NCBI GenBank assembly: GCA_942159475.1
Contig: OW804102.1
Coordinates: 30,076,873 to 30,140,872, forward strand
Reading direction: 5' to 3'
Length of the DNA: 64,000 nt
Origin: Sthenelais limicola
Taxonomy: Eukaryota > Annelida > Polychaeta > Phyllodocida > Sigalionidae
Position numbers and translations under genes: made by a program. The notes under the pieces are model-generated. The model saw only the letters and a list, made by a program, of their open reading frames with translations. It was not told the origin of the DNA and searched no databases. Positions 33,241 through 43,379 of this stretch are shown piece by piece (position 1 is the stretch's first letter; each line of letters starts with the position of its first letter).

Positions 33241-33480
33241 TAATCCTTCACCACACCTGTTTTGTCCCCCAAACTGTCAGGGTAAAAATGTGTCAAAGTA
33301 AATATCTATCATGTCAAACATTTTTCTTTTACAAATATCATTTTCCTCTTCTAAGATATTCCAACACATACTCAACATGACTTATAAATATCCTAATATC
33401 CAAAGAAATACTTTCTTCTCTTTCTCTTACAGAGATATACACATAGCCACCTTTCTTATGGCAGAGTCAGTTGCTCATTT
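33241..33480. other. Unannotated stretch
   Basis: Nothing recognised between two ACC-rich patches. Confidence 0.4.
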
Positions 33481-33568
33481 TCATATACTACTACCTCCAC
33501 CTCCAACTCCACCACCTCCACCACCTCATGGACCACTATATCCACCACCACCCCACCACAACTACATG
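33481..33568. repeat. CCA/CCT-rich simple repeat
   Basis: CTACTACCTCCACCTCC and CCACCACCCCACCAC words; a small outlier of the tract at 32713-33240. Confidence 0.85.
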
Positions 33569-33833
33569 GTATAAAACACCTCTTAGCTTATAAATGTGTT
33601 TTGTACTACAAATAGCCCACCTTCCCCTAACAGCATGCAAACATAAACTATTCCCTACAGCTGGCTACCTTAAGAAGGTGCAGCCTGAGAAGATTTGTCC
33701 GTCAATCAGGGAGTAGTGGGGAGTGGTTTATTCTTCATGCAAATGACCATGAATATTTAATTTCCATTGATAGTGAAATACCAACTAAACGACCAGCTCG
33801 CGGTGAGTATGCTTTCTTTGGTTTTTTTCATGA

Positions 33834-33876
33834 ATCCCAACGTTTCGGTAGCATATGTACCTTCATCAGGAGAGTT
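33834..33876 (-). ncRNA. Hammerhead ribozyme-like motif, locus 2
   Basis: On the minus strand: CTGATGA, one A, stem II GGTA/TACC around CATATGC, GAAA, CGTT, then GGGA. Stem I can form with UCUC before the core against GGGA after it (one G-U pair). The stem II pairs differ from locus 1 but stay complementary. Same A-C closing mismatch as locus 1. Likely the terminus of a Penelope-like element whose body is not recognisable. Confidence 0.5.
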
Positions 33877-34855
33877 AATTTCAATATCCAATATGCTATC
33901 ATAGATCAAAACATAAATGGTTCATTTGAGTTTAAGTTTACAAGCAAACGACTTGCAGTAACGAGAAAGATGGGATCATATCTGTCCTTATTGCTGATAA
34001 TAAAAACAATCATTTGCTCTACACTTAATCCATGTATTTAGTAGGAGTTTGACACATACCACTGCATCATTATTGCTAGTTTGATATTAGATTGATCTAA
34101 AACATTAAAGGCACTACTTTAACTTGTGAGTTCCTGTGCTATTTCCTTCGTATCGTTCAGCATTTCCTGTTTAACTCTGATAGCTTTGTCGTACTGACTG
34201 CTACATTGTTCTGTGTCTAGGTTATAATATTGCTGGGCTGTAACGTCCATTACCACAACCCACTCAATGTTAAGTATAGTCGGCCATGTTTTAACATTTA
34301 AATTACATTAATCAAATAATTAAGGAAACACGCAGTAACCCTATACGGATCTTACGAAAGATACAAAATATGGTCCAGACATAGTGATCATTATAAGCAT
34401 TATCCCATCTAAAGGTAGAAATAGGCTGATTCTCTATATAGATTTAAGTAGACTTAAATACTTATACTACTGACCATAGAGCCTTGAAACATATATTGGT
34501 ATTTATATATATTGGTATAAATATCTTGATCAGTGAACTTGAAGAAAACTACACAAACCACTTATTGTATGTATGTGTATATATATAAATAATTCGCTGA
34601 ATACAATGTATCAAACTAAACAAGAACATCTCAGAAACTTACTATACAAACACAAATGTTGCCGTTTTATTTACTGGCGCCAAATCATTGCAGCCTCCTA
34701 CATTATAGATAGGCTAGAAGTCTCCTCAACTAGAGGCGGAAGGAAAGAGACGATGGAAAGGTCAAGAAGGTCAGGGACGGATCAAGCTGCGATTTCCATA
34801 GAAAGTATCTTGACTTTCTTATAAGCCTTATAAACTTATGAAGAGACTGGAGGCG
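33877..34855. other. Unannotated stretch
   Basis: May hold a decayed retroelement belonging to the motif at 33834-33876. No RT or GIY-YIG sequence seen. CTGTAACGTCCATTACC near 34240 recalls the 19-kb array box but is isolated. Confidence 0.35.
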
Positions 34856-35505
34856 GGTGTATGAGGAGGTGAAGGCGGTAGCACAAGAGGGGGAGGGGGA
34901 GAGGTGGGGTGGGGTGGGGGTATGTTGGGGTGAAAGGAGTTGGGGAGGATCAAATGGAGGAGGAGGAGGGTGATCTCCATAGGAAGTATCGCAACTTGTT
35001 ATGAGCCTCGTGCAGAACGGGCAGCTGAGGTAGAGGAGAGGCTTGTGTGGTAGTAAAGCTGGAGGTGGTGATAAAGGAGGATAAAGTGGAAGAGGAGGAG
35101 AAGGAGAAGGAGGACGTGGAGGAGTAGAAGGTTGAGGAACAGGAGGTTGAGGAGCAGGAGGTTGAGGGGGAGAGAGAGAGGAGGAGAAGGACGTGGAGGA
35201 GGGGAAGGAGGAGTGGAAGGGGGAGGAGAATAAGAAAAGGACGAGGAGGGGAAAGAGAAAAAGGAGGAGCAAGAAGGATGAAGTGGAAGAGGAGAAGCAG
35301 GAGAGAAGGAGCAGGGGGAGAGGCGGGAAGGGGAAGGACAGGGAGGAGGAGAGGAAGAGGAGGAAGAAGACGCATTTAAGAAAAGGTGTTGTGATGGCGA
35401 GATGAAAGGCAAAGGGTGAGAAGGGATGGAAAGATGCAAGAGGAGGAACCAATAAAAGGAAGGAAGAGGAGATTGTCAAGGAAGAGAAGGGGGAGGGGGC
35501 TATTC
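34856..35505. repeat. GGA-rich polypurine tract
   Basis: About 600 bp of GGAGGA/GAGGAGAAGG words on the plus strand with short breaks. Ser/Pro/Leu-rich minus-strand frames up to 249 codons are low-complexity artefacts. Confidence 0.93.
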
Positions 35506-35659
35506 CGAGAACACTAGGGGTAATCCTTTTTGTAACTCAACAAATTTATTATTTCATCCCTAGCATAGGTTGCATTACACCTTTATAACATATACAGTCA
35601 TTGGTGAGATGGGATGTCAGGAAAGATGGGAGAGTCAGGAAATGTACACACATATCGAT

Positions 35660-35984
35660 AATAGGGGATTTGCATTGTACCACTGCGCATGTCTGTTGCA
35701 GAGCATAATAGGATATATTATATATTCAGTTCAGGTCTGGCGTACAAACATTTAGCAACATTTCTATCGAATATTGCAAGGATTATCTCACCAATATCAT
35801 AGCTTGTATAAACGATCTATAAAAGGAGCAAATACATGATGGGACAAATGAATGCACGTATTCAACAATTGGAGCCCTATAAATATTCCATGCTCAACAT
35901 GTTTTCTATAGACTTTACAGTGTCACACAACCCATAATCCAAGCTAATCAAGATTCAAAATGGTGGACTGGGAAATTCCCTACT
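35660..35984 (+). mobile_element. Family B MITE
   Basis: AATAGGGGATTTGCATTG at the left, GCGCATGTCTGTTGCAGAGC, TAGCTTGTATAAACGATCTA, CATGATGGGACAAATGAATG and the right end GGAAATTCCCTACT (mutated). Confidence 0.85.
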
Positions 35985-36734
35985 TTCTTAAGATCTTCGA
36001 AGAAATCTGTCACTTCTGGACAAAGGTCATCCGAGCAGCTCTCACTCGTATCAGTGCAGGGTTCTGTGAACGAGCAACTCCATTTGCTCAATCAGTGAAG
36101 CGACATCATTTGGAGGCATTCAACCAAGAGTAGCTCTGAGCACTTGAGTGAAAGGGTTGACGTGTAGTGAGAAATAAACCTGTCAGGGTTACATCTGCTT
36201 AATAAAGAGTAGTAGGTAGACTAATTGGTTTGTATAAATAGCCTAATTGGCAGGCACTCATAGCTCTTGATAGGAAAGGGGTGCTGGGCGTTTGTTCGAC
36301 CCCCTGCGTCTCAGAATGTGTTTTGGAAATGTTATGCCTTTCTAGATATATGTATCTGGAAACAAATTTACTTCCTATAATTAATTATAGTCTTTCTTCT
36401 AATTCTGACTCATGTAAGAGACCCATTTAAGAGCGCCATATAAATTAGCTTTTAGCTTAGCCTAGAGCTACATGCTGGATGTAATGTCAGTGCATTTTTA
36501 ATGTAATGAGCATATAGAGCTGCAAGAGGTGTAGTATGTTTGATTGCTATTTTTTTTAGTATATTGTGACTTATCCAAGGCACTCACATTGCATTCTATT
36601 TGACTTTTTATTAAAAATTCATACATATATGTGGCTTACGTTCCTTATAGAATTACTGGCTGACATTGAGGGGCTGGTGGTACACAAACTGCGAACCAAC
36701 TACATAGAGGTTATTAATCCTTTTAATCTCTGCC
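35985..36734. other. Unannotated stretch
   Basis: Nothing recognised. Confidence 0.4.
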
Positions 36735-36830
36735 AGGTTGCCACCACTTCTATCACCACCACCTTCTCCTCTGATACCACCACCACTTCAACTACTCCAC
36801 CAGTACCACCACCACCAGATCATGAAGCAA
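36735..36830. repeat. ACC-rich patch homologous to 32927-32983
   Basis: CCACCACTTCTATCACCACC, ACCTTCTCCTCTGATACC and CACCACCACCAGATCATGAA occur in both places with few differences, although such tracts mutate quickly. Confidence 0.8.
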
Positions 36831-36915
36831 GGCAGTGATAAAGCAATGCAGGTCATACGGAACAAGAAGGTTGTGAGCTCGATTCCAATCAACGCTAGGG
36901 TTCAGTTTTACCAAA
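36828..36915 (+). other. Possible SINE-like segment with B box
   Basis: GTGAGCTCGATTCCAATC resembles an RNA polymerase III B box (GWTCRANNC). No clear A box. Weak. Confidence 0.2.
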
Positions 36916-37247
36916 GGTCATTGCTTTAGTTTTACCAGAGGTCATTGCAACCTTTGATATATACCTATAGCGCAGACCTACAAGGGACCCCACTTACCCT
37001 ATCCCTGTCAGCCCCCTGCTGCCCACCTACCCCCATTGCACATCTCGATACCAACCATCTCCTAAATAAATTGATGTATCAGAAGCTAAGGAGCCGCTAG
37101 AGCTGATTATGTATGGCAAGCAATGAGAGTAATCAGGGCCAATTGTTGACAAATGATTGCCTGACCTTGAGTAGGCTATTAAGCCTTCTCCTCCCTATCC
37201 TCCAGACCTTTCTCCAGGCCCAATCTCCAATCACTCCCATATATATG
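36916..37247. other. Unannotated stretch
   Basis: C-rich around 36985-37050; nothing recognised. Confidence 0.4.
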
Positions 37248-37648
37248 TGATGTGTTTCAGGAAAATGAGTCTTAAGTCGCAAAATTGATATTTTTCAAAA
37301 AGTGTTTTTTACAAGATATCTTAATCGAAATGTTTTGATTCTTAGAGGGTTTAGCACTTATTGTCATATGAATCCGTGTAACAAATTTCGGGACATTGTA
37401 TTAAATATATCCTTGCATTTTGAAGGCCTTAATATGGAGTATATCAAGTTACTTTACTAGTAATTAACCATCCAGAAACATTGTGAACTTCTTTCTTCAA
37501 AATTAAATATATCAAACTTAAAATATAAAAATACTTATTAGGTATCCTAGTGTTTACTATCATTGGAATCAGCTTAATTTCCTCCTTTTACATATGGTGA
37601 TATCTCAAAATCCATTTTTGCGACTTGTGACGCATTTTCCTAAAACGG
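37248..37648 (+). mobile_element. Family C MITE, most complete copy
   Basis: Left end TGATGTGTTTCAGGAAAATG then AGTC-TAAGTCGCAAAATTG. Right end TTTTTGCGACTTGTGACGCA then TTTTCCTAAAAC. The ends are inverted repeats of about 35-40 bp. No coding capacity. Confidence 0.88.
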
Positions 37649-37789
37649 ATATATATGCATTTGGGGGAAACTACCAATAGGGGGCCTCAGGCGGTATATT
37701 TCAGGATCATATAGATGTACGTTACATTGAAATAATTACATTCTATTTTGTATTTACAGTTGCACTCTGGGCTTCCGTTGTAAAAGAGT

Positions 37790-37985
37790 AAATATTTTCT
37801 ACTTTTGTTCCATTTTTTTCCAACCCCTCTAAGAGTCATTTGAGCATGATTTTCTAAAACGTTCTCGTTTGTATTTGGTTTTCTCTCGACTGATTCGACT
37901 TCCAACTCCTATTTTCATATTAGCAGTAGAATATTGATAAATACAGTCCTATAAGTCAAAATATGAGTAATTTAGTCTCCCACTC
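37790..37985 (-). mobile_element. Family D MITE, degenerate
   Basis: CTCTAAGAGTCATTTGAGCA, TTTGTATTTGG, AGCAGTAGAATATTGATAAA and CAGTCCTATAAGTCAAAATA. The central part is deleted. Confidence 0.65.
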
Positions 37986-38854
37986 AGTCCATTGAACTCG
38001 TTTAATATACCTATGAATCTTTTCTACTTTATTTCAAGTCGGGCCACATTTAGCATTATGGTCACACATTTAAATTCTTTATTGTAATGTATGTTCCTAT
38101 GTAAATTGTTAACATAAATCACAATATACCTATGTTTTCATGAAATCATCCTTTTTATACTGTATGCCACCACGGCTTGCTTCAGGATCCAAGTAATTTG
38201 AAACATAGCATTGGATCATATGTGCTGACAGCCAGTCAGTTGAATGATGATTGATCAGATATATGATATATTTTGATATATAACATAACACAATGCAACT
38301 GATCTAAAATCCTTTGAAAGATATCAACTAATGGTGGAATAAGAAAGTAGATCGAGATTAAGATTTCCAGGATTAGGCCTACAATGAACGCACACATACA
38401 CATGTGTTTTCCACAGACGGTTAAGATCCAATTTTCCAGAAAAGTAGTCATAATTATGAAATAAAAGTATTAAATACAGACTTTATGATTTTGAGGAGGA
38501 TGGGTGGGGGCGAGAGCTTGGATTCCCATTGACTCCCATCCTCCCTTTGCGCTACAGTAGCTCCCGCCATCTACTTCTTAGGGAACCAACATAAATCCCC
38601 CCCCCCCCCGTGTTTCCTCCACTATACATTCCAACCACCCAAACAACCGGCCAACAGAAAACGGTCATTACTATATTTAAGCAGTCTTCATTCGTACAGC
38701 CGACCACAATATAAACTGACATTGATAAGAGAATCGAGGGAGTTGTAAGGACTGACAAATATGACCCATAACCGTCCCAAGTATGATATAAATAAGGGCT
38801 ACATAGGCGAAGCTGTCACTTTGCCTACCTAGGCCTCATCTAGTACCACTGATG
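37986..38854. other. Unannotated stretch with a poly-C run
   Basis: C run at 38597-38610. No gene or family copy recognised. Confidence 0.4.
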
Positions 38855-38995
38855 AGGATTTTCTTGCTCGCTTCGCCCGAGGGAAAGGGATCCCAAGCCT
38901 TTTACCACATGGTTTTCACCGCCGCATCACATTTGTGGAGCGCATTAAGAAGCTGGGCGTAGCATCGGGCGCACTTGGGCGCGGGCGCTAAATCC
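38855..38995. other. GC-rich patch
   Basis: CGCTTCGCCCGAGGG, GGCGTAGCATCGGGCGCA and GGGCGCGGGCGC stand out in AT-rich surroundings. No domain or RNA identified. Confidence 0.5.
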
Positions 38996-39039
38996 TTTTC
39001 CCTCCCCTCACTGCTAAAATGTATGAACAGGGAGTTGTT

Positions 39040-39535
39040 GGGAGGAAGTTAGGGGGAGTTGTAGTAGGGGGAGGGGAGGGGGTGTGGGGAGATAGGTGAG
39101 ACAATCTGAGAGAGATATAAGGCGAAACAGGCAGAGGCAGAGAAAAGCAGAGAGAGAGGCAGCGAGAGAGTGAGGGGGGAGAGAGGCAAAGAGACAGGGA
39201 GGGGAAGAGGGAGGGAGAGAGACAGAGAGATACAAACAAGAGAGAGGGGGAGAGAGATAGACAGAGGGAGGGGATAATACAGAGAAGAGACAGATACGAA
39301 AGAGAGAAGAGACAGAGAGAGGGGGAGAGACAGACAGAGACGGAGAGAAAGGGAGAGAGTGGGAGAGAGAGGAAGATACAGAAAAAAAGAGAGGGAGATA
39401 CAGAAGAGAGAGACAGAAAGAGAGACAGAAAGAGAAACAGTGTGAGGTAGAGAGAGAAGAGAGAGACACACATACAGAAACAGAGAGAGCGAGGGAGGGA
39501 GAGAGAGAGCGTGTGGGACAGAGAGGGGGAAAATG
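39040..39535. repeat. GAGAGACAGA polypurine-rich tract
   Basis: About 500 bp of GAGAGAGAGA, GACAGAGAGA and AAGAGAGAG words on the plus strand. Overlapping Leu/Ser-rich minus-strand frames are artefacts. Confidence 0.93.
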
Positions 39536-39821
39536 GAAGAAAGAATCGAATGTGGGGGAAGTGTTGAGTTTGTGTCAAAAACAGAAATATGCACACACAC
39601 GTCTCGACAGTTCCATTGTACCTCCGTCAGCCCATATAGATAAACATGTTCACTCTGTGCAATCTTAGAAGAAATATCGATTGTATATTTGTATGCCACT
39701 ATACCTTTCTCTGGGTATCTATATATTTCATTTTATATCGCGTGTACACCTTGGCATGAAAGCTTTTAGATCTCATTTATAACTCGCTCTATCTAAATCC
39801 TTTGCTGTTGTAAAGCACCTT
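39536..39821. other. Unannotated stretch
   Basis: Nothing recognised. Confidence 0.4.
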
Positions 39822-40175
39822 AAAGATGTGTTCTCATGCAGCTATTATGACAACCGAAATTTTACCACATTTACTCATGTTATGACTTATAGGTTCTGGA
39901 TGCATCAATATTCTGCTGCTATGTTTATAAATACAAGAATTTGTAGTCAAATCGGCCGACATTGCAATGATGGCCGCCGGTGAGCGATAATAAGGGTAGC
40001 CAACGAAGAAAATTTGCTTGGCGCGTCCCCAAAATATAAATTAGGATTTTTATGAAGCCCTGTTGCAAAAAACTGGACAAAATCCACCAAAATGTTGATC
40101 AAATGACTTTTTAGTTGGGTTAAAACAAATAGGAAATCTTTTTTTTTTGACCGACATAGCTGAGAGTGGAGCTAT
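39822..40175 (+). mobile_element. Family D MITE, first of a head-to-tail pair
   Basis: GTTCTCATGCAGCTATTATG, ATCAATATTCTGCTGCTATG, GGTGAGCGATAATAAGGG, GATTTTTATGAAGCCCTGTT and the right end CGACATAGCTGAGAGTGGAG. Confidence 0.88.
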
Positions 40176-40191
40176 AAAGAACACTGTCAGT

Positions 40192-40643
40192 TAAAGCAGC
40201 ATTCTCAGCCATTACGACGTTAAGACATTTGACCGTATTTACTCGTATCATAACTCAAAGGACTGAACCTGTCAATATTCCCCTGCTGTTATATGTTTAA
40301 ATACAAGAATCACACCTCACATTTGCCGAGTAAAAACAGTCGCTGGTGAGTGATTTTGGCGGAAATGTGGACATTTATGAAGCCCTGTAGCAAAGCATCC
40401 CGACACAATTGTCCAAGATTTTGGTCAAACGACTTTTTAGAAGCGTTGGCTTGATGCTAGCTTGACTTGATGTTAAGTTAGCTCATGAAATCGTTCATTG
40501 TTGACATTTGTTTTGATATATTAAAGCAATTTACTTTTAACGCAATGGCGACGTCTGAAAATTCATTCCATTTGTTTCCTTTGATGTAAATTAAATATTA
40601 CATTGGCTTAAATGAATAAAAACAAAGTTGGAGTGCAGCTTTA
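40192..40643 (+). mobile_element. Family D MITE, second of the pair, with extra internal sequence
   Basis: Starts AAAGCAGCATTCTCAGCCAT 17 bp after the first copy ends. It carries CAATATTCCCCTGCTGTTAT, GTCGCTGGTGAGTGATTTTG and ATTTATGAAGCCCTGTAGC, and ends GAGTGCAGCTTTAAG. About 170 bp at 40450-40618 are not in the other copies. Confidence 0.8.
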
Positions 40644-41210
40644 AGTATGAACATTTGGCTCTCTATATATATCATCCAGGGGTGTGTGTATACATTTTGT
40701 CAACATAAGAACACGGACAAAGATTTGTTCTAAATGTCTGTAGTCCATTGTTCCTCCGGACAATACAATATATGTTCAATTGTGCTTTTTTGTTACATTT
40801 TCTTAAGCACGAGGCAAACATAGAACTAATATAACTCTCTATGTTCCCCAGGGCACATGTATATATCTGTATGTGGAAAGAAGAAATTGTACTTACATGA
40901 TTTCAGACCCTTTCTGAGCGCGAATCGTCGATCTCAGTAAGGGCCGGGGGGGGGGGGGGAGGACATGTATTACGCTTTCCATGCAAAATAACATCAAATA
41001 ATGACAATGATTAGTGATTAATAAATATAATTCGATGGAGTTACACTTGACCTGATATAGAATATTATTAAGGTAAATACTATAGGTAAATAATGGTTAA
41101 TCGAACTTCGTAACAAACAGTTCTGAAGCTTTTTCTGTTTAGTTCTTGACTTTTCCTGATGTTGGTTAATCATCGTCTGCTCCTGTTTCTTTTATTTTTG
41201 AGCACCTGCA
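40644..41210. other. Unannotated stretch with poly-G run
   Basis: G run at about 40946-40959. No gene or family copy recognised. Confidence 0.4.
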
Positions 41211-41254
41211 CATGTCGCTCACAGAATATACTGGGATGGATTCAGTTCAAATGT
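41211..41254 (+). mobile_element. Family B fragment joined to family C
   Basis: CATGTCGCTCACAGAATATA then CTGGGATGGATTCAGTTCAA is the 5' part of family B without its terminus; it runs straight into a C copy. Confidence 0.65.
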
Positions 41255-41425
41255 GAATGAGTCACAAGTCGCAAAAATGATATTTTTCAAAGTGATTCAT
41301 GCATTTCTAAGGTCATCGTATGCATATTTAACTACTTAACTTACTAGTAATTGTCCACCCATAGATGTTGCAAACATTATTTTAAACATTATCTCAAAAT
41401 CCAATTTTTGAAACAGACTATAGCA
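41255..41425 (+). mobile_element. Family C MITE with internal deletion
   Basis: GAATGAGTCACAAGTCGCAA, CATGCATTTCTAAGGTCATC, TTACTAGTAATTGTCCACCC, then a jump to ATTATCTCAAAATCCAATTT. Confidence 0.78.
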
Positions 41426-41663
41426 AGGCTTACGGTATTTGTTCGTTTGACCTGAATATTGACACACTAATCATGCTAGTGGAATAATTCTCGACATTCT
41501 TGACATATGTGGGTTAAGAACGAGTGTGAACCCAATACCTCCCACATTCCAGGAAAGCAACCATATCGGAGAACTGTGACAGGAAAAACTTAATAATCAC
41601 CTGAAATACCAAGCTAGTATATCCCAGATTAACACACATGGTGGACATTACCTGTCATACACT
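41426..41663. other. Unannotated stretch
   Basis: Nothing recognised. Confidence 0.4.
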
Positions 41664-41900
41664 TGGGTCAGATTTTCAGAAAATGTACAATTGGCAGCTG
41701 TACACATTTAGTAAATTCTGCTAAATTAGGCTGTAAGTTGGTCAATACTAGGTAAATTCGAGTATATTTGGCATTGCATAGATTCTAGCAATCTGTTTGG
41801 TTAGGTTGACCTGTATTTTGCACTTTATCTTCGTCTGAAATTCGGGTTATTTGAGACGATTGGCGAAGTTGAATTGTACATTTTCTGAAAATCTGACCCA
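41664..41900 (+). mobile_element. Family A MITE, best-preserved reference copy
   Basis: Perfect TIRs of about 28 bp: GGGTCAGATTTTCAGAAAAT continuing GTACAATT at the left and its exact complement at the right. Flanked by ACTT on both sides, which sets the element ends at GGGTC...GACCC with a 4-bp TSD. Length 235 bp, no coding capacity. Confidence 0.96.
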
Positions 41901-42297
41901 CTTGTGTTGTTGACAATAGGGAGGTTCAGCAAGTCTCACCTATACGCAAACGTATCCATATCGCTGATACAAACATACATTAAAAGAAAGAAAGGTGTTC
42001 AGCAAAACATGGCGTGAAAAACTTAACATATAACATATAACATATCAAGTACAAAGATTTCATCTCACAATTTATTTTTCATACCTAAAAATGCGACGTA
42101 GTTCACTTAAAATATACGGATACGGTTACGTAATTGAGATACGTTTGCTTGCAGAACCTCCCCAATATCACCCACTTTGCCGTATGGATTGCATTGTTGT
42201 GGATATATGAGATTGCATTCACATGTGGTTCTTGCCAGCTCGGATTTGGGTGCAGTAGAAAACGCTGGAGCACAGAGTACAAAGTTGAAAAAGAATC
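41901..42297. other. Unannotated stretch
   Basis: AACATATAACATATAACATAT near 42025 is a short direct repeat. Nothing else recognised. Confidence 0.4.
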
Positions 42298-42412
42298 TTA
42301 AGGGCCTTGTCCACTAAGCCGATTCTCATGCAATTCTCACAAAATTTAGTGTAAAAGAGTCCTCTGCGGCGCAAAATCACATGGGAATCGGCTTAGTGGA
42401 CAAGGCCCTTAA
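42298..42412. mobile_element. Family E foldback at a TTAA site
   Basis: Core 42302-42408 starts GGGCCTTGTCCACTAAGCCG and ends with the complementary CGGCTTAGTGGACAAGGCCC. TTAA lies on both sides. TIR about 28 bp in a 107-bp element. TTAA duplication is typical of piggyBac (and Kolobok) transposons, so it is probably a non-autonomous derivative. Confidence 0.92.
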
Positions 42413-42717
42413 CCTAATGACACCATAATTCAGGCTAGTTGATGTTTACGTTTAGATTGTCAACCTCTGTTTCTAGCCTACTGGTGCATGTTTGGACGAG
42501 ATTGTGTATAAATCAAGTCTAATAAATATTCAATTACTAGAACCGAGTTCCATTCACTATTTATTATGTGTCCCTAGCATAGACAAATATTGAAATAGAA
42601 AATTATATGAAAGCTAACGGAAAATCCAATACAAGTTTTTATTGTACAGTCTAGGTCCAAATCCTCAGATCACATAAGAATGGTATGTCAGCTTCGCTTC
42701 GCTAGTCAGTTTCCTGG
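42413..42717. other. Unannotated stretch
   Basis: Nothing recognised. Confidence 0.4.
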
Positions 42718-42851
42718 CCTAGAACTCGGCGTTCTAATGGGAATATAATAACGTGTTGCGGTGTTAATGGAATTTTAATGGCACTTTGCGGTTTGAGGCT
42801 AGAGACTTCGTTTGAAGGGATTCTCTCAACTTTGGGCCTAGAGTGTGTACG
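42718..42851 (-). mobile_element. Family G copy, diverged
   Basis: GGCGTTCTAATGGGAATATA, AATGGCACTTTGCGGTTTGA, GAAGGGATTCTCTCAACTTT and GGGCCTAGAG recall family G on the minus strand. Confidence 0.5.
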
Positions 42852-43026
42852 ATAACACTCTTTCTATTGCACCCCACTTAGCTCACCTCTCACTTGGAAC
42901 CCATTAGAAGCTATCTCTAAAGTTGTACTTCGGCATGGAGATATTTTGGTGGATATACAACTTATCTACTCAATAATGGAACCAATATGGGGTGGGCATG
43001 ATGAATACTGTGGCTTGCCTGTTTGG

Positions 43027-43379
43027 TGCACTCTCATGCAGTTAATATCTGTGAGAAACTAAAGATTTTCTTCCTCTCCTCTCCAAACCCATCTAAAAGT
43101 CATTTGACTAATATCATGGAGGGTTTTGTTCAGTTAATTTGCAACAGGGCTTCATAAAAGTCCACATTTATATTTTTGGGACGAGCAATTTATCTTTGTT
43201 GGATACCCTTATTATCGCTATTAACCGCGGCCGTTATTGCTCCGCCGTCTCAAGAACAAATTCGTGTATAAACATTAAATATTATGACAGCAAACTGTTG
43301 ATAAATTCTTTCATATAAGTCATTAAATGAGTGGATTTGATCGGATTGTGTTTGGTTTGATCGCTAAGAATGCAGCTGT
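43027..43379 (-). mobile_element. Family D MITE
   Basis: TGCACTCTCATGCAGTTAAT, CATCTAAAAGTCATTTGACT, CAGGGCTTCATAAAAGTCCA, CCTTATTATCGCT and ATCGCTAAGAATGCAGCTGT. Confidence 0.85.

Noticed and set aside
32736..33243. Thr/Ser-rich (plus) and Val/Glu-rich (minus) frames, mucin-like
   Set aside because: Both strands are open over an ACC repeat; no signal peptide or flanking exon supports a mucin.
33877..34855. Penelope-like reverse transcriptase body next to the hammerhead-like motif
   Set aside because: No RT or GIY-YIG motifs could be read in any frame.
34730..35479. 249-codon minus-strand frame rich in Ser, Pro, Leu
   Set aside because: Translation of a GGA polypurine tract; neighbouring frames are equally open.
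38988..39699. Three overlapping minus-strand frames of 151 to 216 codons, membrane-protein-like
   Set aside because: Leu/Ser runs come from GAGAGACAGA repeats; all frames are open at once, so it is not a transmembrane protein.
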